64,000 nt of DNA from Azorinus chamasolen (GCA_963576725.1 OY755252.1:42053552-42117551); one strand, 5' to 3'; counted from the first letter of the stretch, positions 51,038 through 61,702 are shown. The notes: generated by a model from the sequence alone, not told the origin. Numbers and translations are program-made.

Positions 51038-51875
51038 ATTATACTGCAAAGTAAAGTCCTCGATTTTGATTGGTCAATTAGCCATGTATAAAAGCCGTGT
51101 ATCCCTCTAAATTCTGATGTATATACGGAGTCATGAGCAACAATGGAATTTCCCCCGTCGAGGGCCTCGCTTCCTTGCTATAACAAAATAAAAATGGCCG
51201 ACCAGCTTCATTTCGTCGATTCGATTAAAACAACCGCTCTCAAACGAAATAACAAGAGTTTGGGGCAGAAAAAAGTTATCCATTTAGAAACATTTTTGTT
51301 ATAGTTGTTGTATAACAATGTAAATGAACCCGATACGTGGCGAATGTCTTATTCTGCTCTGATGCTGCAAATGTTGTCAAAGGGCTTGTGCACGTATCAA
51401 ATCCCGTTTTTACAAAGACAATCTACACCAAATTCGGTTCAGATTTTATTTATGCACATGCACAGTACACGTACCTGTAAATTGCAGTATAGCCGCTCCT
51501 TCCAACGCCCATTGTTTGAATATTATAAAACTGTCATTTTGACGTCATCCAAATGACGTCGGAATTGCGCCAAAATTCCCCCAATTAAGTTAAACCGTTC
51601 TCATTCTGATAAATAGTGTCTGCTTAACCGCTGATCTGCTGACAGTTTTACTAACGTCTGATTCTTTCAATCCTTTGAGAAACTAATGCATTTGGAAGAT
51701 CCCTTCTATCCACAAATATAATGAACTGGTTATTATACACGGTGAACTAGGGTCGCAGAGTGATAAATAAGCCCTTACCTTACAGTAAGAGGCCCCTGAG
51801 GGGAAGCAAAACGACGCCTACTACATTAACAACGCTAATTAACTGCTACAAATATTAAACTTTGCAGTATAATAA
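51036..51875. mobile_element. 840-bp element with perfect 17-bp inverted ends
   Basis: It runs from ttattatactgcaaagt (51036-51052) to its exact reverse complement (51859-51875). The interior is unusually CpG-rich for the window and holds TGACGTCA-like sites (near 51540-51560). There is no transposase; an 83-codon frame at 51305-51556 is unremarkable. Probably a non-autonomous DNA transposon. Confidence 0.65.
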
Positions 51876-51877
51876 AA

Positions 51878-52022
51878 TCGTTATACAGATCATTGGCGGG
51901 ATATCTGACTTTTTATTCCCTGCTGAGGAAAATACATGTAGCCCTCGCCTAACAGCTCGGGCAACATGATTTTCCTCAGCAGGAAACAAAAAGTCAGATA
52001 CCCCGCCAATGATCTGTATAAC
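51878..52022. mobile_element. fold-back element, 145 bp
   Basis: Arms gttatacagatcattggcgg ... ctgctgaggaaaat and attttcctcagcagg ... ccgccaatgatctgtataac around a loop of about 33 nt. It abuts the 840-bp element. Confidence 0.82.
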
Positions 52023-52139
52023 TAATAATATATAAGTAAGTAGTTCAGACTTTTATAATAATTGATGCTGTAGTACATGAGAACAATATTCCAGCCTCAC
52101 TACTTCTCTACTTCTGTGCTCCTCTTGTGTAAATTGTAG

Positions 52140-52338
52140 GATTATAATGTATATGATGTTATAGAAGCACATGGGCACAGGAACTTTAAGCCATGACAGA
52201 AGCTGTAGAATCGTATCTATATTATGTCATAAGCAAACAGAGCAGACCCTGATCAGACGGCTCCTATAGGAGCTGTCTGATCTGGGTCTACTCGACTTGC
52301 AAAGTTGTAGAAATGCATATCTATTTTGTAAAGGGTTA
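52140..52338 (+). mobile_element. hpB MITE, left end lost
   Basis: Hairpin acggctcctataggagctgt is intact; ends attttgtaaagggttaa. Confidence 0.77.
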
Positions 52339-52513
52339 AAGAATTTCATAGAAACATGGTGCATATGTTCTCCTCGAAATTTCTACTCAATCAATTATTT
52401 ATCCGTAATTGAAATTTTCTGTATTCATATTAACAGTTCAACTTCGCATTGTTGTGAAAATCAATCTTTTGCAGGCAATGATTTCGGTACTTGGAGACTC
52501 ATACATTACGAAG

Positions 52514-52604
52514 ATGCAATTCGAGGGCTTGGTGCAAAACTACTGTAACTCCTTCACAAAGTGAAGGAGTAACAATAGTTTTGCACCAAGCCCTCGAATT
52601 GCAT
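52514..52604. mobile_element. CGAGGG palindromic mini-element, copy 2
   Basis: A 91-bp near-perfect palindrome from atgcaattcgagggcttgg to its mirror, with the same tip as copy 1 (ctccttcac...gtgaaggag). The symmetry runs about 8 nt beyond the part shared with copy 1. Confidence 0.82.
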
Positions 52605-52682
52605 TGTCCATCTGTACAAACACAGTGAAAACTTGATTGTTCGAACACCAAACTAGTAACATACCATTATTGATCTTTAACA

Positions 52683-52785
52683 CAGGTGACAGCTTTATGC
52701 AGGTTGAAAGTAATGCAGAGAGCTCCTCAAGGAGCTTTCTACATGACTTTCACCCTGCATTAAACAGTCACCTGCCTACAAATAC
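52683..52785. mobile_element. hpE MITE interior
   Basis: Hairpin caggtgacagctttatgcag ... tgcattaaacagtcacctg with tip agctcctcaaggagct. No CAGTAAA ends. Confidence 0.68.
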
Positions 52786-52970
52786 ATAAATTCTTCATTA
52801 CTAAAACTTCATAGTATCTTATTTTTACTGTATACATACATGCTTTTTCCATCAGTTCATGAACACCAACATCTTGTTATGTCATCTTATCCACTTTTAT
52901 CTATTGTCTAAGTCTTTATTTTTACATTGTACTTTCAGATAATTTCATGTTAATGTCCAATGGCTTTATA

Positions 52971-53146
52971 CAGTAAAACCCCTCTAAATTGGATGTACAA
53001 ACTAACATCAATACAGGCTGTGAGACAGGTGGCAGTTAAATGCAGGGTGGATGTCATGCAGAAAGCTCCTTGCATATAAACGGCCACCTGCCTGAAAATA
53101 TCTAAATGCTTCTGCACTAGAATTCTTGTTTAGAGGGGTTTTGTTG
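52971..53146. mobile_element. hpE MITE, complete ends
   Basis: Ends cagtaaaacccctctaaa and tttagaggggttttgttg between TA dinucleotides. Interior shortened on the right arm. Confidence 0.82.
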
Positions 53147-53183
53147 TAATTAACTTGTAAATAAGTATTTTCTGTAATAATTA

Positions 53184-53492
53184 CAGAGCAATGGATAAAG
53201 ATGCATATTCCAATATTAAAATCATTTCTCCACAAAACCCAATGTTATGACCATTCTTTAGAATCATCTTTTGTTGTCAAATTGCTGTAAAGCTAATGAT
53301 ATTATATTTTACATAATCAACTCTAAATAAAGTCTCTTGCATCTTGAAGAGACAATTTTAAAAAGTGGTCACAACATTGGGTTTCAGGTCTGCAAGAAGA
53401 TTATAAAAAATGGTCACAACATTGGGTTGGGTGGAAAAATAAATGAACTATTTTTTAAAAATATTTTTTGATAAGTCATCTTATCTGGGCTT
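53184..53492. mobile_element. hpD MITE with internal duplication
   Basis: It runs from cagagcaatggataaag to tcttatctgggcttc. The right arm block aatggtcacaacattgggtt occurs twice (about 53366 and 53409), and an 80-bp foreign segment lies in the hairpin centre. Confidence 0.68.
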
Positions 53493-53789
53493 CAGCATTA
53501 GTACTGCGAGTATGATTACAATATTCATCACCCCTTCAGGGGCATATGCTGCCACTTATGAGTGATAGGTCTTGTTTCATGGTTTCTCTTGAATAATGCA
53601 GTCAAGAGTATGAAACACCTAAGGCATTACATTGTGTTCTCGATCTAAACAGTTAGTATAGGTACCTACGATCTTACCGCTAGCATGCAAAGAGTTAATT
53701 TTGAGACACGGAGTTACTTTGTGTTTTGCCATTACACTTACAATGCTGAGTAATCTAAATGGAATGGCCTGTGAGTGTGTTTTTTTTTT
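53493..53789. other. hpF right end and unrecognised sequence
   Basis: 53675-53699 reads accgctagcatgcaaagag then ttaa, the mirror of the hpF left end. No matching hpF body was recognised upstream. The rest is unassigned. Confidence 0.5.
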
Positions 53790-54037
53790 TTAACCCTTTC
53801 CCTGTTCAATATTCATGTAAGAAATTATGATATCATGCATATTTATTAGCTGATATTTTATAATGCAAACTTTTTAAGGAAATATTTTGCTTTAACAAAA
53901 ACTGTAGAATAAGAATTTACCATGTCAAAAGCAAACAGAACAGACCCTGATCAGACAGCTCCTATAGGAGCCATCTGATCTGGATCTGCTCTGTTTGCAA
54001 ATGCATGAAAATGCGTATATATGAAGGAAAGGGTTGA
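53790..54037 (+). mobile_element. hpB MITE, nearly complete
   Basis: It starts TTAACCCTTTCCCTGTTC and ends atgaaggaaagggttga. Tip cagctcctataggagcca. Confidence 0.85.
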
Positions 54038-54198
54038 ATATTGATTCCATTCCGTATAAAATGATATAATTTGTAGAAGGATTTTGAATGACAAACAGTG
54101 TTAACCCTGATCCGATGGCTGCTCTTAGGAACCCTTTGATCTGGGTCTACACTGTTTGCAAAGGCCAGTTTACTTGTGTCTCATATCCAAAGAGTTAA
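54038..54198 (-). mobile_element. hpG MITE
   Basis: Hairpin acagtgttaaccctgatccg ... tttgatctgggtctacactg with damaged tip; ends ccaaagagttaa. Confidence 0.72.
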
Positions 54199-54264
54199 TC
54201 CAGACCCTAGTTATTGTTGTACATCTCTAACCTATCTTTGATATAATGGAGTATGATTTATTGC

Positions 54265-55030
54265 AAATGAAGTCTCTGTCACATTTGTTGTACAACAAGG
54301 TTATATTCTCAGTGGAAATCCTGTCTCATTTCTTCTACAACAGGGCTACATTCTCATTGAAGCTCCTGTCTCATTGTTTTACAAAAAGGTTACATTCTCA
54401 ATGAAAGCCCTGTTCCATTTGTTGTACAGCAGGGTTACATTCTTATGAAGCCCCTGTCCCATTTGTTTTGCAACAGGGCTACATTCTTAATGAAAACTCT
54501 GTCATATTTGTTGTACAGCAGAGCTACATTCTCAGTGAAGCCCCAGTCACAATTGTACAACAGGGCTACATTCTCAGTGAAGCCCCAGTCACAATTGTAC
54601 AACAGGGCTACATTCTCAATGAAGCCCCAGTCACAATTGTACAGCAGAGCTACATTCTCAGTGAAACCCTGTCACAATTGTACAACAGGGCTACATTCTC
54701 AATGAAGCCCCAGTCACAATTGTACAACAGAGCTACATTCTCAATGAAGCCCCAGTCACAATTGTACAACAGGGCTACATTCTCAATGAAGCCCCAGTCA
54801 CAATTGTACAGCAGAGCTACATTCTCAGTGAAGCCCCTGTCACAGTTGTACAACAGGGCTACATTCTCAATGAAGCCCCAGTCACAATTGTACAACAGGG
54901 CTACATTCTCAATGAAGCCCCAGTCACAATTGTACAACAGGGCTACAATGAAGACCATCACATTTGTTGTATAACACGGGGCTTACATTCTTAATGAAGC
55001 CTGTCACAATAGTTGTACAGCAGGGCTGCA
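54265..55030 (+). repeat. 42/45-bp minisatellite
   Basis: About 17 units of the type acaacagggctacattctc then aatgaagcccc. Outer units are 45 bp (cacatttgttgtacaac); the central ten or so are 42 bp (cacaattgtacaac). Both lengths are multiples of three, so long open frames arise on both strands (for example 54468-54974). I read these as a by-product of the period. Confidence 0.92.
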
Positions 55031-55035
55031 ACAGG

Positions 55036-56084
55036 AAGTTGGACAATATCATACCACTTCAACTTGTTATTTGTGTGTTGAATGACATTCAGGTGTTTTG
55101 GATTGGAATTGCTGTCATATACTCTTGTGGCTGAGTTTTGAAAATTTCAGCATTATTGGACAGATATGCTGTCAGGACTATCTAATTTACTCAAGTTTAT
55201 TTATGACAGATGTGGACCACAGATGCCAGACACGTGACAGATTTCTTTCGTGTAGTATCTAATACTATGTAAAGGTGTGTTACTAAATGGCAGAAAATTG
55301 CACTAACTTCATTCTACATATTGTTACGACATCAATTTTTGCTTGATTTTTATCAAATAAGATTCATTACACGCAGAAATGTCCAGTCTTTGAAATACAC
55401 ACCATTGATGCCGATCGTTGGATAAAAATTACTGTAATGAGACCATAAACTCCAACTCAGCTTTAGTCGACCGAGACACTACCGATACATGTATACATGT
55501 ACATGTTTTGACAGCCGCGAGTTGCTCCTGAAAGTCTCCGGGGTCGTAGAAACAGAAGTAACTTTGTGGTTGACATCGACATTAAGTTTAATTTTTATGT
55601 TAGTTTTTTAAAGGAGAGTGGAACACGGACCATTATTATGAGATTCGGTGTGACATTCGATGTCGTTAGTCGTGAAAATGTACATGTATGTGTCGGTAGC
55701 GACTCGGCCGACAGTAATTTTTCAGCTAATAATCAGCATCAATGGCGTGTATTTGAAAGTCTAGACATTTATGCATGTAATGAATCATATTTGATTAAAA
55801 TCGAGCCGAAATTGACACCTTTACAAGATGTTGAATGTAGTTGGTGCGATTGTTCTGCCATTTTGGACCATTTAGTTACACACCTTTATGAGATTGTCAT
55901 GCGCCTGGCACCTGTGATGTAGACCTGTCATAAGGCAGAGTATGATAGTTTTATTATGCACTGCAGTTTGTAATGTCTAGTGACAATCTTAGTGGGTCAT
56001 AGGGTGACAGTTGATGGAAAATCATACAATATTATTTTGACAGCCTTGATCTATTCCACACTACTTTCTGACACATATTTCTAC
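55036..56084. other. longest repeat-free stretch in the window
   Basis: No hairpin MITE or tandem repeat is recognised apart from a short tacatgtatacatgtacatg run near 55488. CpG is more frequent between 55400 and 55760. It holds the open frame at 55511-55921. Confidence 0.5.
55511..55921 (+). CDS. hypothetical open frame, 136 codons without a clear ATG start
   Basis: The frame is open from just after a TGA (about 55508) to a TAG at 55919-55921. The first ATG is internal (IIMRFGVTFDVV, near 55639). The composition is ordinary, with a cysteine cluster near the end (CSWCDC). No domain recognised. A frame of this length is expected about once by chance in a window this size, so coding status is uncertain. 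If real it may be an exon rather than a whole gene. Confidence 0.22.
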
Positions 56085-56307
56085 CTGTTTCTCTATAAAT
56101 ATGCCTTTTAATACAATTGCAAACAGAATAGACCCAGATCAGAATGATTAAACTCCTAAAGGAGCCATCTGATCCGGGTCTGCTGTTTACTTATGGAATT
56201 ATAGCGCCAAACTTTTCTGTGTTTATTTGCCATAATAAAAAAATAGTCTAATTAATATTCATGATGTCAATATTTCTGACATGAATGTTATCAGGAGTAA
56301 AGGATTA
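56085..56307 (-). mobile_element. hpB MITE
   Basis: It starts acctgtttctctataaat, has an 8-nt insert in the hairpin (aatgattaaactcctaaagg) and ends tcaggagtaaaggattaa. Confidence 0.77.
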
Positions 56308-56314
56308 ACAGTTT

Positions 56315-56555
56315 CAATCACATAAATGCCTTTTCAAATTTTTAAACAGCGTAGAGACAGATCAGATAGCTCCTGTAGGAGCTGTCTGATCAGAGTCTGC
56401 TCTGTTTGTTTATGGTATAATATAGATCTGATTCTGCAGTTTCTTCCTGAGCCAAAATGTCCTGTGTTCATATGCCATTATAATAAATAATCTAGTTAAT
56501 ATTCTGTTAATGATGTAATTATTTCGTACATGAATGTTGCATGATGTAAAAGATA
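56315..56555 (-). mobile_element. hpB MITE
   Basis: Left end eroded; hairpin gatcagatagctcctgtagg and its mirror is complete; end eroded (gatgtaaaagataatg). Confidence 0.77.
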
Positions 56556-56787
56556 ATGCAAATGCAACGGACATTCACCTCTCCCAAAAGTATGATAGTC
56601 CCTTCTGTCATAGCTCCACCGACATCGTGTGACAAATACGACAGCATCGTTACCAACCATCATGGTATCATTTTTTTCTACGAGCTCTTTTATTGATGCA
56701 CACAGACATTTTCCACTGGGAACTCAGGATAATCTTTCTGAAATGGGCAGTTCTTGTTTTACCATTCAGCCCACTATATGCAATTTT

Positions 56788-56870
56788 GTGATAACATTTG
56801 CTAACAGTTTTGATCCATATAACTACAAGTAATGTGTCGTGTTACTAGGATACAAACTATCTAATGCTTA
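56788..56870. mobile_element. hpF hairpin remnant
   Basis: Arms ctaacagttttgatccata and actaggatacaaactatct. Ends missing. Confidence 0.5.
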
Positions 56871-57119
56871 GATTCTTTTATTGAAAGGAAAAAGAAATTG
56901 TGTTTATATGAAGAACCAAAATAGATGGCTTTGTTTTTGCAAAGGACAATTTTTCAGTTGATGGAGGGGCATAGAATATAAATTGAATGGTATTTGTTTT
57001 GTACTGTGCTAGCCTATTAACCCTTACTTGACAGTAAGAAAAAGAAACTTGTATTTTCACATATGGATCTGTTCAGTTTTGATTATGTCCAATTAGATTA
57101 AGGTTTTGAGATTTTTTTG

Positions 57120-57241
57120 AGCGATTGTCAAACAGAGTGGATCCTGATGTGATTACGTGTTTAACTCTGTGTCTCATCTGAATCCAAGCTGTCATTGCAA
57201 ATGTGAGTCGGGTCACACTATCTGATAGCAGTAAAGGGTTA
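57120..57241 (-). mobile_element. hpF MITE half
   Basis: Hairpin aaacagagtggatcctgatg ... gtctcatctgaatccaagct and an end-like gcagtaaagggttag. Confidence 0.55.
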
Positions 57242-57437
57242 GTGTGAAAATCTCTAGGGACCACAGAGTGTACAACATCTAATTAGATAAAAATGAAGAA
57301 TGGAAACCAATTGAATTTGTCGTGGGTTTTAGATCTGGCGCAGAAATCATGATGTTCTGTGACTGGTCTATGATTCTTTCAAATGAAAAACTTTTATTTC
57401 TTTTATATCAAGAAAGAATATGTAAACCTTGTTTGGA
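57242..57437. other. no recognised feature
   Basis: Non-repetitive AT-rich stretch. Confidence 0.4.
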
Positions 57438-57678
57438 TTTAACCTTTAAATACTTCATTCATCCAACAAATAATGATGTCTCGAATATTCATTAGATTAA
57501 TTGTTATAATAGCACATAGGCACAGGCATTTTGTTGCCATGGCAGAAACTGTAGTCATATCTATATTATAAGCAAAAAGAGCAGACCCAGATCAGACAGC
57601 TCATATAGGAGCCGTCTGATCTGGGTCTGCTCTGTTTGCAAATAAGTGAAAAAATGTTTATGTGAATGGAAGGGTTAA
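57438..57678 (+). mobile_element. hpB MITE, complete
   Basis: A TTAA-to-TTAA element of 241 bp. Here both arms read agacccagatcagac, so the usual mismatch is absent: a fully symmetric exception. Confidence 0.86.
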
Positions 57679-57869
57679 AGAAATTTTCTGTAAAAATGTA
57701 AATGGCTTGTTGCTTCTGTCAGAGTCTTTTCATCCTGGTTTTACTTGAAAGCTTGCAGCTAGTTGTCTTTGGCTGAGACAAAATAATTACCAGGTAAAAT
57801 TGCCTTGTGCCATGCAATCATTGCAATCAGAAGATTAACACCCTTTTCATGTCTTGTGTAGGTTAAATC
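57679..57869. other. no recognised feature
   Basis: Short non-repetitive stretch. Confidence 0.35.
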
Positions 57870-58045
57870 CTTTGGCGGCAAATAGATGTCGTCTGCAAAC
57901 AATGTCGTCAGCTTCATGTTTCATGTTGGCCTTTCCTTCATTCTCCAAAATGTAAATGGTGTCTGTCAATTCATATGGATCCTGAGGAGATGCAGAGTTA
58001 CTCAACATCTGATCTGGATCCAAACTGTTTGCAAAGACAAAGACG
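57870..58045. mobile_element. hpF MITE, reverse, partial
   Basis: Hairpin tatggatcctgaggagatgc ... catctgatctggatccaaac plus spacer ggcggcaaatagatgtcgtc. Confidence 0.58.
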
Positions 58046-58124
58046 GATTGCAGCAAACCCTGCGAGTTGCTTTTCCAGGGGAGTTTGAAGAATATGGAGT
58101 CTTAGAATAATGAGACAATGTAAC

Positions 58125-58281
58125 ACAGGTCCAGATAAGCTGTGTAAATTAAAAGATTTTCAAGAATAACTTCCTTTATTTCTCCAACAAAACTCTTAAT
58201 ATGTTGTGGTCACAATATAGGGTTTGGCAGAGAAATGACAATTTTAGTATTTGAGAACACACCTTTATTTGTTGATCTGAT
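58125..58281. mobile_element. hpD MITE, left arm shortened
   Basis: It runs from ccagataagctgtgtaa to tttatttgttgatctg; arms ctccaacaaaactctta / cacaatatagggtttggc. Confidence 0.65.
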
Positions 58282-58332
58282 GTGAGCTTGATTGGCCTGT
58301 TCATTTAACATTTGATTGAAAACTGGAGGAGA

Positions 58333-58502
58333 TGATTTTCTTCATATAAACTTGTTTTCAAGCATTTGCAATCAGTAGACCCAGATCAGATAGCTTTCTA
58401 AAATGGCTACAATGTTCCACCTCCACATTTCATTGAAACTATTTTGTCCATGGATTATTCAGTAGGTATGGAAATTTTGAATAAACACAGAACAGGGAAG
58501 GT
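58333..58502 (-). mobile_element. hpB2 MITE, hairpin deleted
   Basis: The left arm gcaatcagtagacccagatc jumps to gctttctaaaatggctaca. It ends aacacagaacagggaagg. Confidence 0.66.
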
Positions 58503-58647
58503 AAAATCTTGATGTACACTTTGACAAAAGACTCTAAAAGTGGTGGCATTAAGTGAAGAACATTAATGTGTCTATATTGGAGAAAATGGTGGATTGATCG
58601 GAAATTGCTCATCCTTGATGTGACAAAAACAAGCCTGACCAGATCTA

Positions 58648-58886
58648 TTAACCCATTCCCTCATAAATACGCCTTTCTACGCCTCTGTAAAAATCACCTA
58701 TTGAAACCATTGTGATTAATAGAGCATTAATTTTGCTCCTATAGGAACAAAATGCTCTATTTATCACAATGGTTTCAAACTACAAAATTCTAAAATTTTC
58801 CTTTTCTCTAGTTAATGCTCCTTTTTGGTAGATTTATTCAAAGTGGTAACATGGATAAAAAAAATAGCCTATGGAGGAATGGGTTA
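58648..58886 (-). mobile_element. hpA MITE, complete
   Basis: A TTAA-to-TTAA element of 239 bp. The left arm has a small insertion (gcattaattttgctcc). Confidence 0.88.
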
Positions 58887-59143
58887 ACTCGTTATCCCAT
58901 AGAAATGCCTTTACATCTCATAGAAATGCCTTTTCATCTCATAGAAATGCCTTTTCATGCCCCTGCAGACAGTCTCAGATAGACTCAGATTTGATGGTTC
59001 CTATAGGAGCAGTCAGATCAAGGTCTGCACTGTTTGTTTACAGAATTAACTCTACAGTTTCTTCCAAAGCCAAACTTTCTTGTGTTCATACACCAGTATA
59101 CATATTCAGGATACCATTCGTTCTTATATAAATATTCATGAAC
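58887..59143 (-). mobile_element. hpB MITE with triplicated end
   Basis: catagaaatgccttttcatct is repeated three times at 58899-58960, built from the hpB end. Then a degenerate hairpin (gatggttcctataggagca) and tail. Confidence 0.7.
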
Positions 59144-59368
59144 TAACAGCTTAATGCTTTCAAGTATATGGACCAAGTTTAATGATCTTTGCAAATAGTT
59201 TTGATTTGGATGAATAACCCAGAATATCGTTAGGATCTTTGACACTCAGACACTGTTTGTTCAGGAGGAAAGAAAATGGAAGAAAAAACATTTTTTGTAC
59301 AAATTTATTTACAAGGTTACTTAGTGTAAACAGGAGATATGTTGTAACACCGTACAGTAGAACCTATC
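59144..59368. other. weak hpF remnant, otherwise unrecognised
   Basis: gcaaatagttttgatttgg ... cgttaggatctttgaca near 59191-59242 resembles hpF; an hpE-like end (cagtagaacctatctt) lies at 59355-59370. Confidence 0.4.
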
Positions 59369-59611
59369 TTAACCCTTTCCCTGTTCTGTGTTTGTTTCAA
59401 ATTTCAATACCTACTGAATATTCATGGACAAAAAAGTTATAATGAAAGGTGGAACATTGTAGCCATTTTAGAAAGTATAGAAAAAGATCTATCAATTTCC
59501 ATTAGCAAACAGAGCAGACCCTGATCAGACGGCTCCTATAGGAGCCGTCTGATCTGGGTCTACTCTGTTTGCAGATGCGTGAAAATATGTTTATATGAGG
59601 GAAAGGGTTAA
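59369..59611 (+). mobile_element. hpB2 MITE, complete and well preserved
   Basis: A TTAA-to-TTAA element of 243 bp. Hairpin core perfect (tip acggctcctataggagccgt) except for the usual T opposite T position. A good reference copy for hpB2. Confidence 0.92.
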
Positions 59612-59817
59612 GTGATCAAAAAGAAGTTTACTGCATTCAGAAGTTTAAACATTCAAAAGTTTGAAATTCCATGTGTTTGTTGATAGACTGTAATTGCCAA
59701 TACTATTAATTTTGACAGCAACATATTTTCAGATGAACAATTTTTTCAAACAGATGAATTTTCATGTAATCCCTCATGAGATTTTTTAAATTGCATAGAT
59801 GGTTATTGACCTATTGA
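59612..59817. other. no recognised feature
   Basis: Non-repetitive AT-rich stretch. Confidence 0.35.
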
Positions 59818-60071
59818 TTAAACCCTTTCCTCAGTGAATACTCATGTAAGAAATATCCTGAATATCAATTAGATTTATTGTTATATAGAGCATAAAGCAC
59901 AGAATGTTTTGGTCGTGGCAGAAGCTGTAAAATCATAGCTATATTATATCTTAAGCAAACAGAGCATATGTCTGACCCTGATGACAGACGGCTCCTAATA
60001 GGAGCCTTCTAATCTGGGTCTACTCTGTTTGCAAAGGCGTGGAAAGGTGTATTTATGGAGTAAAGGGTTAA
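59818..60071 (+). mobile_element. hpB MITE, complete
   Basis: A TTAA-to-TTAA element of 254 bp with small insertions in the left hairpin arm. Confidence 0.85.
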
Positions 60072-60106
60072 CTCTTCTTTGCCAAATCTTAACAACAGCC
60101 AAGTAT

Positions 60107-60284
60107 TATTTAATCCTTTCCTTTTCAGAGTAGACCCAGTTCAGATGGCTCCTATGGGAACCGCCTGATCAGGGTCTGCTCTGTTTGCTTACTATATAAC
60201 ATAGATATGATTGTACAGTTTCTGCCATGGCCAAACATTCCTATGTCCCTTTGCTATTATAATAAGTTAATCTAATTGTGTCTC
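60107..60284 (-). mobile_element. hpB MITE, tail replaced
   Basis: Hairpin gatggctcctatgggaacc ... gatcagggtctgctctg and spacer to aataagttaatctaattg, where it stops at the next repeat. Confidence 0.72.
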
Positions 60285-60410
60285 CCACCACGTATTGGTG
60301 TGGGAGACATATTCATTTACTCCTTTCTGTCTGTCCGTCCTTCCGTCTGTGACAAAATCTTGTCCACTCTCTAATTCTAAAAGTTCTCATCCAACCTTCA
60401 CCAAACCTTA
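60285..60410 (+). repeat. TGTCTCCCACC hairpin-headed repeat
   Basis: It starts with a hairpin (tgtctcccacc ... ggtgtgggagaca) and a GTCTGTCCGTCC tract, a beginning typical of molluscan dispersed repeats. The right part is truncated by hpB2. Confidence 0.65.
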
Positions 60411-60552
60411 TAAAGTAAGAAACAGATCTATCAAATTCCATTTGCAAACAGAGCAGACCCTGATCAGAAGGCTCCTATAGGAGCCATCTGATCTGGGTCT
60501 ACTCTGTTTGCAAATGTGTGAAAACACATTTATATAATGGAAAAGGGTTAAT
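60411..60552 (+). mobile_element. hpB2 MITE right half
   Basis: From aagtaagaaacagatctatc through an intact hairpin (aggctcctataggagcc) to ggaaaagggttaa. Confidence 0.78.
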
Positions 60553-60844
60553 TAATATTCAGAAAGGGAGGAGCCAAATTTAATTATTCAGGTAAACGAA
60601 AGGTGTATAGACAAGCAGCCATTGATTATGGCTGTCCAAATGTGTCTACCTATGCCAATAAATGATGGTGGTACTGTCATTATGTAGACAATGTTGTGTT
60701 CAATTCACCTTCCACTTGAAAAAAACCTATAAACCAGAATTTTGTTAATTTTTCCTTGTTGATTTTAGATTAACATTTATGCATGAATTATTTTCATGAA
60801 TTTAATATTTATGAGGTAAACAGTAAAACGAAAGTGTTAGATTT
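60553..60844. other. no recognised feature
   Basis: Non-repetitive AT-rich stretch. Confidence 0.4.
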
Positions 60845-60951
60845 GACAAACACTGAATGATCAGATCTACACTATTTCATAAGCAAACAGGGCAGACCCA
60901 GATCTAGATCTACTTTGTATGCAAAGGTGTAAAATTTTGGAAAGAGTTAAA
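60845..60951 (+). mobile_element. hpB MITE right half, tip deleted
   Basis: ataagcaaacagggcagaccc then agatctactttgtatgcaa; ends ttggaaagagttaa. Confidence 0.62.
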
Positions 60952-60984
60952 CAAGGGTTTACATCTTTTTGATGGAGGTTGAAA

Positions 60985-61212
60985 GATATATTCCTTTTAA
61001 TGCCTTTGTAAACAGAGTAGACTCATATCAGACAGCTGAGACTATAGAGCTACTCAGTTTGAATAATTATGGAATATAGGTATGCTTCTTCAGTTTCTGA
61101 AATAGCCAGAAATGTTTCTTTGTTTGTTGTCGGACATTAATTATAAAAAAAAAATCAGTTAATAAATATTCACTAAGTCATGAATTCTTGTAAAAAAATA
61201 ATTATGAAGTAA
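60985..61212 (-). mobile_element. hpB MITE, degenerate
   Basis: tgcctttgtaaacagagtag, damaged tip, spacer tgcttcttcagtttctgaa, end ttatgaagtaaagttc. Confidence 0.62.
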
Positions 61213-61343
61213 AGTTCTAAATAAAGATGGACATTAATACTAATTTGAAGGTCCAGTTTAGTTCACTATGCTGACAACATGCAAGTTTTTTCAAAGTTGT
61301 CAGAGGGAACAGTTCTGAAGAGAGGTAATTTTTCTCTCACAGG

Positions 61344-61595
61344 TTAACCCTTTCCCTGTTCTGTATTTAGGCCAAATTTCAATACCTACTGCATATTCAT
61401 TAACAAAATAGTTATAAAGAAATATGGAAGGTGGAACATTGTAGACATTTTAGAAAGCCAGGAAACAGATCTATCAAATTCTGTTAGCAAACAGAATAGA
61501 CCCTGATCAGACGGCTCCTCTAGGAGCCGTCTGATCTGGGTCTACTCTGTTTGCAAATGCGTGAAAACAGTCGTTTATATGAGGGAAAGGTTTAA
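61344..61595 (+). mobile_element. hpB2 MITE, complete
   Basis: A TTAA-to-TTAA element of 252 bp with tip acggctcctctaggagccgt. Confidence 0.9.
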
Positions 61596-61702
61596 ATATT
61601 CAAAAGTTCCAGTATTCTTTGTAATGAAGCATCAGTGTTTCAGATCAATACAATATGCTATATTTGGTCTGTTGTATGTCAGGGGTAAAGAAGTTGTAAA
61701 CT

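Noticed and set aside
54468..54974. 168-codon frame on + and 103-codon frame on -
   Set aside because: A by-product of a minisatellite with 42/45-bp units; no start context or unique sequence supports a gene.
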